DNA of 52,141 nt, taken from positions 1 to 52,141 of the forward strand of contig NZ_JACHKT010000037.1 of assembly GCF_014204325.1 (NCBI RefSeq). Direction: 5' to 3'. How positions within the stretch are numbered: position 1 is the first letter of the stretch; the number at the start of each line of letters is the position of its first letter. The DNA comes from Arcicella rosea. Lineage in GTDB: Bacteria > Bacteroidota > Bacteroidia > Cytophagales > Spirosomataceae. The position numbers and the translations under genes are program-made. Positions 43,506 to 52,140 of this stretch are shown here, piece after piece. Below the pieces are notes generated by a model, which searched no databases, was not told the origin of the DNA, and was given only the letters and a program-made list of their open reading frames with translations.

Positions 43506-44078
43506 TTAGTTGAAAATCGCCCAGAAAAGTAATAAAGGCAAATAATCGGCTAATTCTGTTCGCATAATTTTTAAGGCTTTTCCAATCTGATTTTCTACTG
43601 TTTTGATAGAAAGTCCTAGTTGGTTGGCAATTTCTTGATACTTCAGTTCTTCAAATCGACTCATTTTAAAAATAAGTCGGCATTGTTCTGGCAGTTTTTC
43701 TAATGCTTCGGCAATGCGTATTTCTAGCTCATTTTTATCAAGTAAATCGGTGGCAGAATCAAAAGTATTTTCTATAAAATCACCAACATGTTGGCGATAT
43801 ACTTCTTGTACTTTTAGGTGTTTTATACGATTTAAACAGGTATTATGGACGGCACGATAGAGATAAGATTTTAAAGAAACGGTAATTTCTATTTCTTGGC
43901 GTTGTTCCCAAAACTTCAAGAAAACGCCTTGCACTATTTCTTCGGCATCATCCATGTCTTTCAGGATGTTGCAAGAATAGTTGCACAAAGCCTGATAATG
44001 CTTCCGAAATACTGTTTCGAAAACACGCTCATTCCCTTGTCGGATGGCCAATAAAATATCAGAATCAGAGACTTGCAA
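43506..44078 (-). CDS. ECF RNA polymerase sigma-70 factor (FecI-like)
   Basis: Alternative sigma factor of 190 residues. Region 2 (about 20-85) reads FETVFRKHYQALCNYSCNIL and DAEEIVQGVFLKFWEQR. Region 4 (about 125-180) reads LPEQCRLIFKMSRFEELKYQ and LGLSIKTVENQIGKALKIMR, a standard helix-turn-helix. There is no extra N- or C-terminal domain. It heads a sigma-FecR-STN unit with an exact -7 promoter element upstream. Such modules normally drive their own operon and a nutrient-uptake locus; here no SusC/SusD pair follows. Confidence 0.94.
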   Translation of the reverse strand: MQVSDSDILLAIRQGNERVFETVFRKHYQALCNYSCNILKDMDDAEEIVQGVFLKFWEQRQEIEITVSLKSYLYRAVHNTCLNRIKHLKVQEVYRQHVGDFIENTFDSATDLLDKNELEIRIAEALEKLPEQCRLIFKMSRFEELKYQEIANQLGLSIKTVENQIGKALKIMRTELADYLPLLLFWAIFN

Positions 44079-44115
44079 AATTGATAGAGGTTATTTTTCC
44101 GTAGAGTTACTCCCA

Positions 44116-44123
44116 CAAAATTA
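44116..44123 (-). promoter_or_regulatory. Candidate -7 element for the ECF sigma operon
   Basis: On the minus strand this reads TAATTTTG, an exact TAnnTTTG match, about 38 bases before the ATG. The element 20 bases upstream reads ACTG instead of TTTG, so the -33 part is poor. That could also mean an ECF-type promoter. Confidence 0.42.
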
Positions 44124-44299
44124 CAAACTTCCTTGGTATTTTTCAGTGATGACAACTAAATTTGGTTAAACCCCTATTGATTAAATGATGATTGGTCGAA
44201 TTATACTTTAAAATGCCATAAATATTCAATGCCTTATTATTGAAACTCTATTTTTCATTAGCGTTCTTTGTGGAAATTTATCTTTTATCTCGTAAAAAC

Positions 44300-44671
44300 A
44301 TGAATAGATTTTTCTTACAGGCTGGTGCTTTACTCGCTGGACTTTCTGTAGCGTTGGGTGCTTTTGGTGCTCATGCTTTCAAAGTTGCTTTAGAAGCTAC
44401 CAACCGAACAGATACTTTTGAAACAGCGGCTCGTTACCAAATGTACGGAGCTTTGTCTTTGATTTTTGTAGGCATTTTATCAGAGAAAATTCCACATAAA
44501 TTTTTGAATTGGTCGGGTTATTTACTGTTGGTAGGAACGCTTATTTTTGCGGGTTCATTATATTTAATTTGTGCGACTGGCGTAACGATGTGGGGTGCGG
44601 TTGCTCCAATTGGCGGAACTGCTTTGATAGCAGCTTGGATTTTCTTCTTTTTAGGAGTAACTAAGAAGTAA
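44300..44671 (+). CDS. DUF423 membrane protein
   Basis: Four-helix inner-membrane protein of 123 residues (YwdK/YgdD-like family), function unknown. The start is set at ATG 44300 because the family begins right at the first helix (MNRFFLQAGALLAGLSVALG) with the conserved GAFGAHAFK next. The open frame extends 20 codons further upstream to 44240, but that part has no family match. Also present: AARYQMYGALSLI, SGYLLLVGTLIFAGSLY and APIGGTALIAAW. Single gene followed by a strong terminator. Confidence 0.9.
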   Translation: MNRFFLQAGALLAGLSVALGAFGAHAFKVALEATNRTDTFETAARYQMYGALSLIFVGILSEKIPHKFLNWSGYLLLVGTLIFAGSLYLICATGVTMWGAVAPIGGTALIAAWIFFFLGVTKK

Positions 44672-44687
44672 AGAAAATATACAACAG

Positions 44688-44727
44688 AAAGGCTCTATAC
44701 TTTCCCTTGTAGAAGTATAGAGCCTTT
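44688..44727. terminator. Bidirectional terminator after the DUF423 gene
   Basis: A 15-bp perfect stem (44688-44702 aaaggctctatactt with 44713-44727) extends with imperfect pairing out to 44681-44734. It separates converging genes. The flanking T runs are short. Confidence 0.82.
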
Positions 44728-44751
44728 GTGTTGTATCTCATTTGTGATTAA

Positions 44752-45774
44752 TTATTGCATTCTTACTTGTTCTAAACTTGCCCAAACGATTTCCCCCATC
44801 GTTTTACATTTCAGGAATTCATCAGAATGATAATATTTTGCAAGTTCTACTTTGAGTTGTTCTGTATTTTCGGTTGTTGAAATATCATCTTTTGCCATAA
44901 TTGCCATCAATTCATAAACTCTTTGGCTTTCCACTTTCAATCGCTTTGAAATCAGGGAGCGTTCTTCAATTTGATATTGCTTTACAGATTCTGGCGTCAT
45001 GTGTCGCATACCCATTTCAATCAAAGGATTATTTTGTTTGAAGTATTGTGGCATATAAACAGTTCGTTTACCTTCGTAGCTTTGTTGGTCGAAATCTATC
45101 GCTCTGATTCTAAAATATACTTCTTCAAAATCGGGAGTGATTTCCACAACGAAATTAGAAGAGTGCATATCTCCTAAAAGTAAAACCAAACATCTTTCAT
45201 TGAACTTTACAAATTCTTTTGCCAAACGAATTTCATTAATATCTGGATTTTTCAGGTAGTTTTTGAAAAACTGGTCGCCCGGAATGCCAGCGATATGTTC
45301 TTCAACCAATGAGTTTCCGTAAGTAAGATAACTGATTCTATTGGGTGAAAGTAAATGTTCTAATTCCATTCCATATACTCTGGAACAATCGGCTCTTTTG
45401 ACATAAAAATAATCGAAATTATCATTTACTCGGTTCACAATCCGAATCCGAAAGGGCTGAGTATTGCCATAAGTACATAAATCAATTCTATCAACTGTTA
45501 AGTGTTTGATTACTTTTTCGTCACCTTCTGTTTTTAAATCAGCATAGATTTTTTTGAGTCCTTCATAAACATGTTCAATTTCGGAATGTGGAAAAAAAAC
45601 GGTAATCCATAGCGTGTCATTCCCTTGTTTATCATACAGACTAATAGAGCTTTCAAAGCGAAGTAAATCGTTGTACTGAATAGGCATTTTAATCTCCCGA
45701 CCATATTTTGTTAAATATTTTCTGAGCTGAAGATTAATTTTGAAAGGAACTTTCTTTTTGGATATTAATGCCAT
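44752..45774 (-). CDS. Kinase-fold protein of unknown function, downstream of rodA
   Basis: Unnamed protein of 340 residues, cytoplasmic, with no signal or membrane helix. Its centre carries what looks like a protein-kinase/aminoglycoside-phosphotransferase core: a Lys in a beta strand (YFYVKRADC, K126), a helix with Glu (MELEHLL, E137/E139), a hinge-like LVEEHIAGIPGDQF, a catalytic-loop-like LLGDMHSSNFVV (D202, H204, N207), and a metal-binding IDFDQQS (D227, D229). The first 115 residues are a separate basic beta-rich region. These assignments rest on motif order only. It starts 21 bases after rodA, so it is the third gene of the mrdA-rodA operon, and a role in controlling cell elongation is a reasonable guess. 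Confidence 0.72.
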   Translation of the reverse strand: MALISKKKVPFKINLQLRKYLTKYGREIKMPIQYNDLLRFESSISLYDKQGNDTLWITVFFPHSEIEHVYEGLKKIYADLKTEGDEKVIKHLTVDRIDLCTYGNTQPFRIRIVNRVNDNFDYFYVKRADCSRVYGMELEHLLSPNRISYLTYGNSLVEEHIAGIPGDQFFKNYLKNPDINEIRLAKEFVKFNERCLVLLLGDMHSSNFVVEITPDFEEVYFRIRAIDFDQQSYEGKRTVYMPQYFKQNNPLIEMGMRHMTPESVKQYQIEERSLISKRLKVESQRVYELMAIMAKDDISTTENTEQLKVELAKYYHSDEFLKCKTMGEIVWASLEQVRMQ

Positions 45775-45795
45775 AGTTAAAGAAGAGTGAAAAGT

Positions 45796-47085
45796 TTACC
45801 ATCTTGAAAGCACTTGAGTTCGATGGGCATCAATTTTCAAGAAAATAAATAATAAAATTGAAAATGACCAAAGTGATGAACCGCCATAACTAAAGAAGGG
45901 TAGGGGAATACCGATAACTGGCATTAAACCAATCGTCATGCCGATGTTTACCATAAAGTGAAAAAACAAAATGGAGACGACGCCATAGCCATAGACTCGG
46001 GCAAATCTGGATTTCTGTTGATCTGCCAAATAAGCTACTCTTAGCAGAAGTCCCAGAAATAAACCCACAACCAATAAACTTCCAAGAAAACCTTCTTCTT
46101 CGCCAACTGTACAGAAAATAAAATCGGTACTTTGTTCGGGTACGAAATCAAATTTTGTTTGTGTGCCTTGCAAATATCCTTTACCCAAAAGTCCACCAGA
46201 ACCAATCGCAATTTTTGCTTGACGGACGTTATAACCTGTTTTTTTTCGGTCAAAATCTGGGTCAATCAATACTTTGATACGGTTTCTTTGATGCTGTTGG
46301 AGTACATTATTAATTGCCCAATCGACCCCTGTAACGAATAAACCCATCACAAAAGCGATACCTAAAATGGTGATGATATTCTTCGTTTTTCGCTCATAAC
46401 GAGGCATAATTAAGATAATAATTCCTGCTAAAACAGCTAAACCGATATAGATTTGCCATTCTTCATAAATCAGAGAAAGTACAAATAAAATAATAGTAGC
46501 CAAGAAAACAGCAGGATAAACCCCAGGAAGTCCTTCACGATACAAGAGTATCATAAAAGAAGCAAAAACTAAGGCTACGCCTGTTTCATGAGATGCCAAA
46601 ATAAGAATTGGTGGAACTAAAATAATTAACGACACCGTAAATTGGTCTTTGAAACGAGCTAAGTTTACCATGGGTGTACTTATATATTTTGCCAAAGCCA
46701 AAGCGGTAGCCATTTTGGCAAATTCGGCAGGTTGTAATTGAAAACCTCCAATCCTAAACCACGAATGAGAGCCTTTTACTTCTGTACCAACCAGCAAAAC
46801 AGCCACTAGCATGAACATGAAAAACCCATAAATGATGAAGGCAAAAGTATCATAAAAGCGGTAGTCAATCACTAAAATGGCGATGATGAGTAGCACTGTT
46901 GTGCCAATCCAAATCAGTTGCTTGCCTGCATTAGTTTCAAAAAAGCCAGGGTCGCCAATCCAAAGAGGATTTTCAGGATTATAAATGGCGGCATAGATAT
47001 TAAACCAGCCCACAATTACGCAAACGATAAAAAGTAAGACTGTAATCCAGTCTAGGTTTTTAGATATTTTTTCTTGCCTTGCCAA
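45796..47085 (-). CDS. rodA: Rod-shape peptidoglycan polymerase RodA
   Basis: SEDS-family glycosyltransferase that polymerises lipid II in the elongation machinery, inner membrane. The 429 residues contain about ten membrane helices. The SEDS signature segments are present: KGSHSWFRIGGFQLQPAEFAK, the conserved Asp in the large outer loop region (GKGYLQGTQTKFDFVPEQSTDFIF), and MTIGLMPVIGIPLPFFSYGGSS near the end (shortest core PLPFFSYGGSS). It follows its transpeptidase partner mrdA by 85 bases. Confidence 0.96.
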   Translation of the reverse strand: MARQEKISKNLDWITVLLFIVCVIVGWFNIYAAIYNPENPLWIGDPGFFETNAGKQLIWIGTTVLLIIAILVIDYRFYDTFAFIIYGFFMFMLVAVLLVGTEVKGSHSWFRIGGFQLQPAEFAKMATALALAKYISTPMVNLARFKDQFTVSLIILVPPILILASHETGVALVFASFMILLYREGLPGVYPAVFLATIILFVLSLIYEEWQIYIGLAVLAGIIILIMPRYERKTKNIITILGIAFVMGLFVTGVDWAINNVLQQHQRNRIKVLIDPDFDRKKTGYNVRQAKIAIGSGGLLGKGYLQGTQTKFDFVPEQSTDFIFCTVGEEEGFLGSLLVVGLFLGLLLRVAYLADQQKSRFARVYGYGVVSILFFHFMVNIGMTIGLMPVIGIPLPFFSYGGSSLWSFSILLFIFLKIDAHRTQVLSRW

Positions 47086-47170
47086 GTTGAGTTCGATGAA
47101 TTAGGTTATTCAATTATGTTGAACAACGAGAAATTAGAATTAAAAAAAATAGAAACGCTTTTCAACTACG

Positions 47171-49198
47171 CTATTTCTTTTTTATTGATGGTTTTGAATT
47201 AGTTGCTTTTTTGGGGTTCATCGGTATTTTTACTTCGTTCTTTTTTTGTGAACTGCCAATTGGTAAAGCGATAGTGGAAGGGGTGGTTAAAAATAGCTCT
47301 TCATCTACTTTCTGTGCAGTATCTGGCTTCATCGGTATTTTTGGTTTTGAAGCCAATTCGTTTCTAACAGTCAGTAAATTTGGATAGCTTTTATTCATCC
47401 ATTTGGTTTCGATGGCTTTTCTGTCAACATGCCCTTTAATATATTTTTCAATACATAAAGAAGCAATTGGTGCAGCGTGCGCACCTCCAGAACCTGCATT
47501 TTCTACAAAAACTGCAATCGCAATTTTAGGATTGTCTTTAGGAGCAAAAGCGATAAAAATGGAATGGTTTTCTCCATGTCGGTTTTGCGAAGTACCTGTT
47601 TTTCCACACATTTGAATATCACTCATTCGTCCATCGCCAGAAACCGTTCCGTTGTTTACGGCTAAAACCATTCCATCAATAACTGTATTAAAATGACGGC
47701 GGTCGATGCCAACAGATATTTTCTCTTTATACTTCGGATCAATCGCTCCGAATGTATCAATTCCTTTTACTAAATGTGGACGAATGTACCAGCCTCTGTT
47801 TGCAATGATTGCCGCAACGTTTGCCATTTTTAAAGGATTTACGATGATTTCTCCTTCGCCAATACTGTTACTGGCAATGTTAGAGAATTTCCATGAAAGT
47901 GCGCCTTTGTACATTACTTCGTTGTAATACTTTACATCTGGTAATTTACCTTTTTTCTCGTTTGGCAAATCAATATCCAATAATTGCCCAATACCAAACT
48001 TTGCTACCATTTCATCCCATTTCTGTAAACCCAAAGCAGATTTTTTGAAGACGTTTTTTTCAGAATTATTATAAATCATTCGCTTATAAGTCTGATAGAA
48101 ATAAGGGTTACAAGAGTATTGAATGGCTTTTTGTACGTCACTGGCTACTGGGTGATTATGGCTACAACGAATCGGAGAGCCTGCATGACCAAAACCTGTA
48201 TTTGGTGTAATTACACCCATTTGCAAAGCCACTAATGCTTGAATGATTTTGAACGTAGAACCAGGGCGATAATATGCACTCGGCGGACGGTTCAATAAAG
48301 GATGAAGAGGATTTAAGTTTAAGGTTTGAAAATACTTAGAAAAAGTACGTCCAGATAATTGGCTTGGGTCATAAGTGGGTGCGGAAACCATTGCCAATAC
48401 TTCGCCAGTACTTGGTTCAATCGCTACAACACTTCCTACTTTATGTTGCATTAAACTATCGGCATAAGCCTGCAAATTAATATCAACCGAACTCAAGAGA
48501 TTTTTACCAGCTATAGGATTTTTATCAAAAGCACCACCTTTAAAAGCCCCTTTTTCAACACCACGGCTGTTCACCATCATGTACTTGATTCCTCTTTCGC
48601 CACGTAAGTCTTCTTCATAAAATCGTTCAAGACCCGTTACTCCAATATAATCGCCTTGTCGGTAATATTCATCGCCTTCGTCTTCTAGTTTTTCTAAACG
48701 TTCAGGACTGATTTCGCCAACATAACCCAAAGCATTTGCCATCGCTTTTGAATCATAAGTACGTACTGCACTTAATTGAAATTCAAAACCGGGATAATCA
48801 ACCATTACATCTTGTACTTTGGCAAAGTCTTCACGAGAAAGCTGTCTCAGAAATAGCGAAGGACGAACGGGTGAATATATTCTTGCTAAATGAGTAAGAC
48901 TATCAAAAGATTGGCGGGTAATCCCAAAAATTTGACAAAAACGAAGCGTGTCGGCAACTTTCGCTTTTTTAGGAGTAATGTATAAATCATAAACTACCGT
49001 GTTGCTTACGATTAGTTTTTTGTTTCTATCATAAACCAAACCTCTGAAAGGCACTTGCATAATCTTTCTGATGGCATTGTTTTCAGCATCTAGCTTGTAA
49101 GTTTCATCAACAACTTGTAGGAAAAATAACCTACAGATGTAGATAAATGCAATCAAGATAAAGAAACCTTGGATAAATCGTTTTCTTAGTTCGTCCAC
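47171..49198 (-). CDS. mrdA: Penicillin-binding protein 2 (elongation transpeptidase)
   Basis: Class B PBP that cross-links new peptidoglycan with RodA. A single N-terminal membrane helix (residues 9-29), a pedestal/dimer domain (VPFRGLVYDRNKKLIVSN) and the transpeptidase domain follow. The catalytic serine is S314 in RPGSTFKI (SxxK with K317), the SxN motif is in QYSCNPYF, and the KTG motif is in CGKTGTSQN. A Lys/Pro-rich tail of about 60 residues ends the chain. The length of 675 is slightly above E. coli MrdA. In many bacteria mreCD precede mrdA; here the gene upstream is an AtpZ-like gene instead. Confidence 0.96.
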   Translation of the reverse strand: MDELRKRFIQGFFILIAFIYICRLFFLQVVDETYKLDAENNAIRKIMQVPFRGLVYDRNKKLIVSNTVVYDLYITPKKAKVADTLRFCQIFGITRQSFDSLTHLARIYSPVRPSLFLRQLSREDFAKVQDVMVDYPGFEFQLSAVRTYDSKAMANALGYVGEISPERLEKLEDEGDEYYRQGDYIGVTGLERFYEEDLRGERGIKYMMVNSRGVEKGAFKGGAFDKNPIAGKNLLSSVDINLQAYADSLMQHKVGSVVAIEPSTGEVLAMVSAPTYDPSQLSGRTFSKYFQTLNLNPLHPLLNRPPSAYYRPGSTFKIIQALVALQMGVITPNTGFGHAGSPIRCSHNHPVASDVQKAIQYSCNPYFYQTYKRMIYNNSEKNVFKKSALGLQKWDEMVAKFGIGQLLDIDLPNEKKGKLPDVKYYNEVMYKGALSWKFSNIASNSIGEGEIIVNPLKMANVAAIIANRGWYIRPHLVKGIDTFGAIDPKYKEKISVGIDRRHFNTVIDGMVLAVNNGTVSGDGRMSDIQMCGKTGTSQNRHGENHSIFIAFAPKDNPKIAIAVFVENAGSGGAHAAPIASLCIEKYIKGHVDRKAIETKWMNKSYPNLLTVRNELASKPKIPMKPDTAQKVDEELFLTTPSTIALPIGSSQKKNEVKIPMNPKKATNSKPSIKKK

Positions 49199-49455
49199 GA
49201 GTAATAAAATTTTTTATAAATAAGCCAAGAGGCTGATGAATGTCTGTATTTTAAAGTAATGAGCTTTGTTTTGCTAAAATAGCTATTCAAAAATTAATTA
49301 TTTTCAACAGCTTGTTTTATCGATTTTTTAATCTTTGAAGTAAATTTTCAAGAAAATTATATCAATTCTTCTTGAAAAAACTCTTATTACAAAATTTGTT
49401 ATTTTTCAGGAAAATATCAACGAAAACGGCAAATGAGTTGTAATATTCTGATAAA

Positions 49456-49683
49456 TTATTCTTTGGGTAATCCTTTGATAAAAAGGTACATTCCTGCAAA
49501 AATAAAAAATAGTGAACAGCCTATCGTAAACCAAGGAGTTTTCATCATCATTTTTTCATCAAGCCATCTTCCCAAGAATACTCCTCCAGTTATAGTCACC
49601 AACATTTGCGTGCCAGCACCCATATAACGCATATATCTATTGTTATTATTTTGCGAGTCGTCTTTCATGATTTTGAATAACAT
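49456..49683 (-). CDS. AtpZ/AtpI-family protein
   Basis: Small membrane protein of 75 residues with two helices (about 24-40 and 51-69). It matches the AtpZ pattern: MRYMGAGTQMLVTITGGVFLGRWLDEK, cut here to GAGTQMLVTI and FLGRWLDEK. AtpZ-like proteins accompany F-type ATP synthase operons and may help ion or c-ring handling. The start may be Met6 (base 49668). No atp gene is adjacent on either side, so it is detached from its usual operon or that operon lies outside the window. It is divergent from porW. Confidence 0.8.
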   Translation of the reverse strand: MLFKIMKDDSQNNNNRYMRYMGAGTQMLVTITGGVFLGRWLDEKMMMKTPWFTIGCSLFFIFAGMYLFIKGLPKE

Positions 49684-49843
49684 TTAAAATCGAATAAATA
49701 GAGAAAAGCTTTAGATTCAACCCAAAACTGAATTTATGAGGCTTTTTGATTGAATAAATTAAAAAATTAGCGTTAACATAAAAACTGATACTAATTTTAC
49801 GTAAAGTTGCGTTTCTTTCACGGTTTCAGCATTAAAAATCTCT

Positions 49844-52000
49844 ATGAATAAATATTTTATTTTATGTGTCGCTTGTCTTACAGGAGTTTTTGTATTGAGT
49901 TGTTCTCAGTATAGTAATTCTCCGTTGAGCGTGGGATTTCATAATGTCAATGCCAAGTACAATGCGCTGTTTCAAGCAAAGATTAAATTTAAAGAAGCCG
50001 AAACTTTAATTTTTGATGCTCGTCAAGATAATTTCTCACAGCTTCTTCCAATACTTTTACCGATTGATTCTCTCTCTGCTCAGGCTGTCAATGAGCAACT
50101 TTCTGCGGTTATCAAAAAGGCATCTTTGGTTGCCGAACGCCATCAAAATTCTAAATGGCTCGACGATGCTTATGTGATTATCGGTCAGGCTCGTTTGTTG
50201 AAAGAAGATTATAAAAATGCTATCGAAACTTTTAAGTTTGTCAATACCAATGCCACGAGCGATGATGCACGAGACGCTGCTTTAATTGGTTTGATGCGTG
50301 CTTATACCGAACAAGGCGAATATCAAACGGCATTAAGAGTAGCTGAAATTCTTCGTGAAGAACCTTTAAACAAAGAAAATACCGCAGATTTTTATTTGAC
50401 AAAAGCATATTTGCATCAACTGAAAGAAGAGTACAAAACATCTGTTGCTATTTTGGAAGAAGCTTTGCCATTACTCCCCAAAAATGAAGAAAAAGCAAGA
50501 TTGTACTTTGTGGCAGGTCAATTGTACGAATTGATTAATAATCCAACATTAGCAGCTCAAAAATATTCATCAGTTAGTAAAAATAGACCTTCATATAATT
50601 TAGGTTTTTATGCGAAGCTCAATAAATCGTTGGATTTAGGACAAACCAATAGTTTTCAAAAATTATTGAAAGACCCGAAAAATAATGATTTACAAGATAA
50701 GATTTATGAAGCGATGGCGACTGCCGAAATCAGAAAAGGAAATACAAAAGCTGGTTTGACTTTATTACAATCTTCTGCCAGAACGAATCAAAATCCTCAG
50801 CAATTAGCATTTACTTATCTCAGATTGGCGGATTCTTATTACAACCAAATGGGCGATTATGAAATGGCATCAGCTTATTATGATAGCACTGCCACTTTGT
50901 TGCCACAACAAGATGCCCAATACAAACGAGTAATTGATAGACAGCGTTCTTTGGCTGATTTTGTAACACAAGTAAGAATTATCAGAACGGAAGATTCGCT
51001 ACAAAGCTTGTCGAAAATGAGTGCAGAACAATTGGATAAGATTTTAGAAAAAGTTTATATAAATCAACAATTAAAAGAAGATAGTCAAAAACGTGCAGCC
51101 GAAATTGCCAATAAAGGAAAGCAATTACAGAATAAAAATACGGCAAGTACTTTCAACGACCCAAACAAACCGATGTGGTATTTTAATAATCCCATCGCTA
51201 TTTCACAAGGAAAAACAGCCTTCACTGCTCGTTGGGGAAATAGGGTTTTAGAAGACAATTGGCGAAGAAGTAGCAAAGAAAACACGCTTTCTTTTGATAA
51301 TAATGCACTTTCAAATCAGAATTTGACGAATAATGTAGGAAATAATCTCGGAGATTTAAATGCCAAAAATATAGGAGCTGATGGTATGAAAACTGGAATT
51401 GCAGCTTTAAGAGCCAAAATCCCATTTTCTCCAGAAGCTATTTTAGCCTCAAAGAAAAGACAAGAAGAAGCAACTTTCGCTTTGGGGAAAGTATATAAAC
51501 TCAACTTGAACGAGCCTAAAAATGCTATTATTACTTTCGAGAAGTTCTTGAAAGAATTTCCAAGTTCTAGTCACGAAACAGAAGTATTGTATTTGCTCTG
51601 TTTATTAACGGAAGACGATGCAGGCGTTTATGCTTCTTACAAAAATCAATTATTGACAAAATATGCAGATTCGTATTTTGCAAGATTGTTGATAAGAAGC
51701 CAAAATGAAAGTTTGAGTACAGGAAAAGAATCAGAAGTACAGAAATTGTATGCCGAAGCTTATAATTATTTCGGTCAGAATAATTTTGCAAATGCTTTAA
51801 CGATTGTTGAAACTGGTTTGAAAGATTATCCGAACAGCCAAATTGAAGATAAATTAGTGTTTTTGAAAGCGATATTATTAGCCAAAACACAAGATACAAA
51901 AGCATATAAAACGGCATTAGAAAACTTCATTTCAGACTATCCGAAAAGTCAATTAATCACTTTAGCGAAAGAAAGATTAGCTACTTTAAGTGCAAAATAA
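49844..52000 (+). CDS. porW: Type IX secretion system periplasmic lipoprotein PorW/SprE
   Basis: Lipoprotein of 718 residues needed for type IX secretion and gliding. The lipobox is VLSC with Cys20 after a normal signal. The family segment at the mature N-terminus is FHNVNAKYNALFQAKIKFKE, kept here to FHNVNAKYNALF. TPR-like helix pairs fill residues about 60-370. The diagnostic central motif is MWYFNNPIAISQGKTAF followed by RWGNRVLEDNWRR (residues about 445-475). More TPR helices make up the C-terminal third. It is full length, with its stop 46 bases before the right inverted repeat. With gldH it shows that this organism uses type IX secretion and probably glides. Confidence 0.92.
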   Translation: MNKYFILCVACLTGVFVLSCSQYSNSPLSVGFHNVNAKYNALFQAKIKFKEAETLIFDARQDNFSQLLPILLPIDSLSAQAVNEQLSAVIKKASLVAERHQNSKWLDDAYVIIGQARLLKEDYKNAIETFKFVNTNATSDDARDAALIGLMRAYTEQGEYQTALRVAEILREEPLNKENTADFYLTKAYLHQLKEEYKTSVAILEEALPLLPKNEEKARLYFVAGQLYELINNPTLAAQKYSSVSKNRPSYNLGFYAKLNKSLDLGQTNSFQKLLKDPKNNDLQDKIYEAMATAEIRKGNTKAGLTLLQSSARTNQNPQQLAFTYLRLADSYYNQMGDYEMASAYYDSTATLLPQQDAQYKRVIDRQRSLADFVTQVRIIRTEDSLQSLSKMSAEQLDKILEKVYINQQLKEDSQKRAAEIANKGKQLQNKNTASTFNDPNKPMWYFNNPIAISQGKTAFTARWGNRVLEDNWRRSSKENTLSFDNNALSNQNLTNNVGNNLGDLNAKNIGADGMKTGIAALRAKIPFSPEAILASKKRQEEATFALGKVYKLNLNEPKNAIITFEKFLKEFPSSSHETEVLYLLCLLTEDDAGVYASYKNQLLTKYADSYFARLLIRSQNESLSTGKESEVQKLYAEAYNYFGQNNFANALTIVETGLKDYPNSQIEDKLVFLKAILLAKTQDTKAYKTALENFISDYPKSQLITLAKERLATLSAK

Positions 52001-52046
52001 TTAATTGTGATTGAGTGAGATAATTGTGATTTAGTGAGTTGTGATT
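52001..52046. repeat. Degenerate tandem repeat after porW
   Basis: Units of about 17-19 bases with the core attgtgatt and tagtgag/gagtgag occur two and a half times in a row (aattgtgattgagtgagat, then aattgtgatttagtgagtt, then gtgatt). They abut the right arm of the inverted repeat. Low-complexity sequence of this kind could promote assembly or replication slippage. Confidence 0.6.
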
Positions 52047-52140
52047 GGCTTCCCTTTATGAGTGTAATCTTTTAATAATCAATATATTACCAATAAAATA
52101 ACCCCGAAAAAGTGTCAATACTGGCAAATTTCGGGGTTTT
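52047..52140. repeat. Right arm of the 94-bp inverted repeat
   Basis: Exact reverse complement of bases 1-94. On the plus strand it encodes the last nine residues of the peroxiredoxin (LPFMSVIF plus stop) without the rest of that gene. This suggests either a fold-back join made during assembly, or a true duplication of a gene tail with its terminator. Base 52141 continues the match beyond the first base of the window. Confidence 0.95.
52097..52140 (+). terminator. Terminator-like hairpin downstream of porW
   Basis: Copy of the left-end terminator: the stem 52100-52109 pairs with 52129-52138 (aaccccgaaa/tttcggggtt), followed by a T run. If the right arm is real DNA, this would end the porW transcript. 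Confidence 0.55.

Noticed and set aside
44240-44299. Longer start for the DUF423 protein
   Set aside because: The family begins at the Met encoded at 44300; the upstream codons lie in a likely promoter region.
49199-49455. Hairpin ttttcaagaa/ttcttgaaaa at 49345-49378 in the AtpZ-mrdA gap
   Set aside because: It has a 14-base loop in very AT-rich sequence, so it is expected by chance and not a credible terminator. No small ORF or RNA was seen in the gap.
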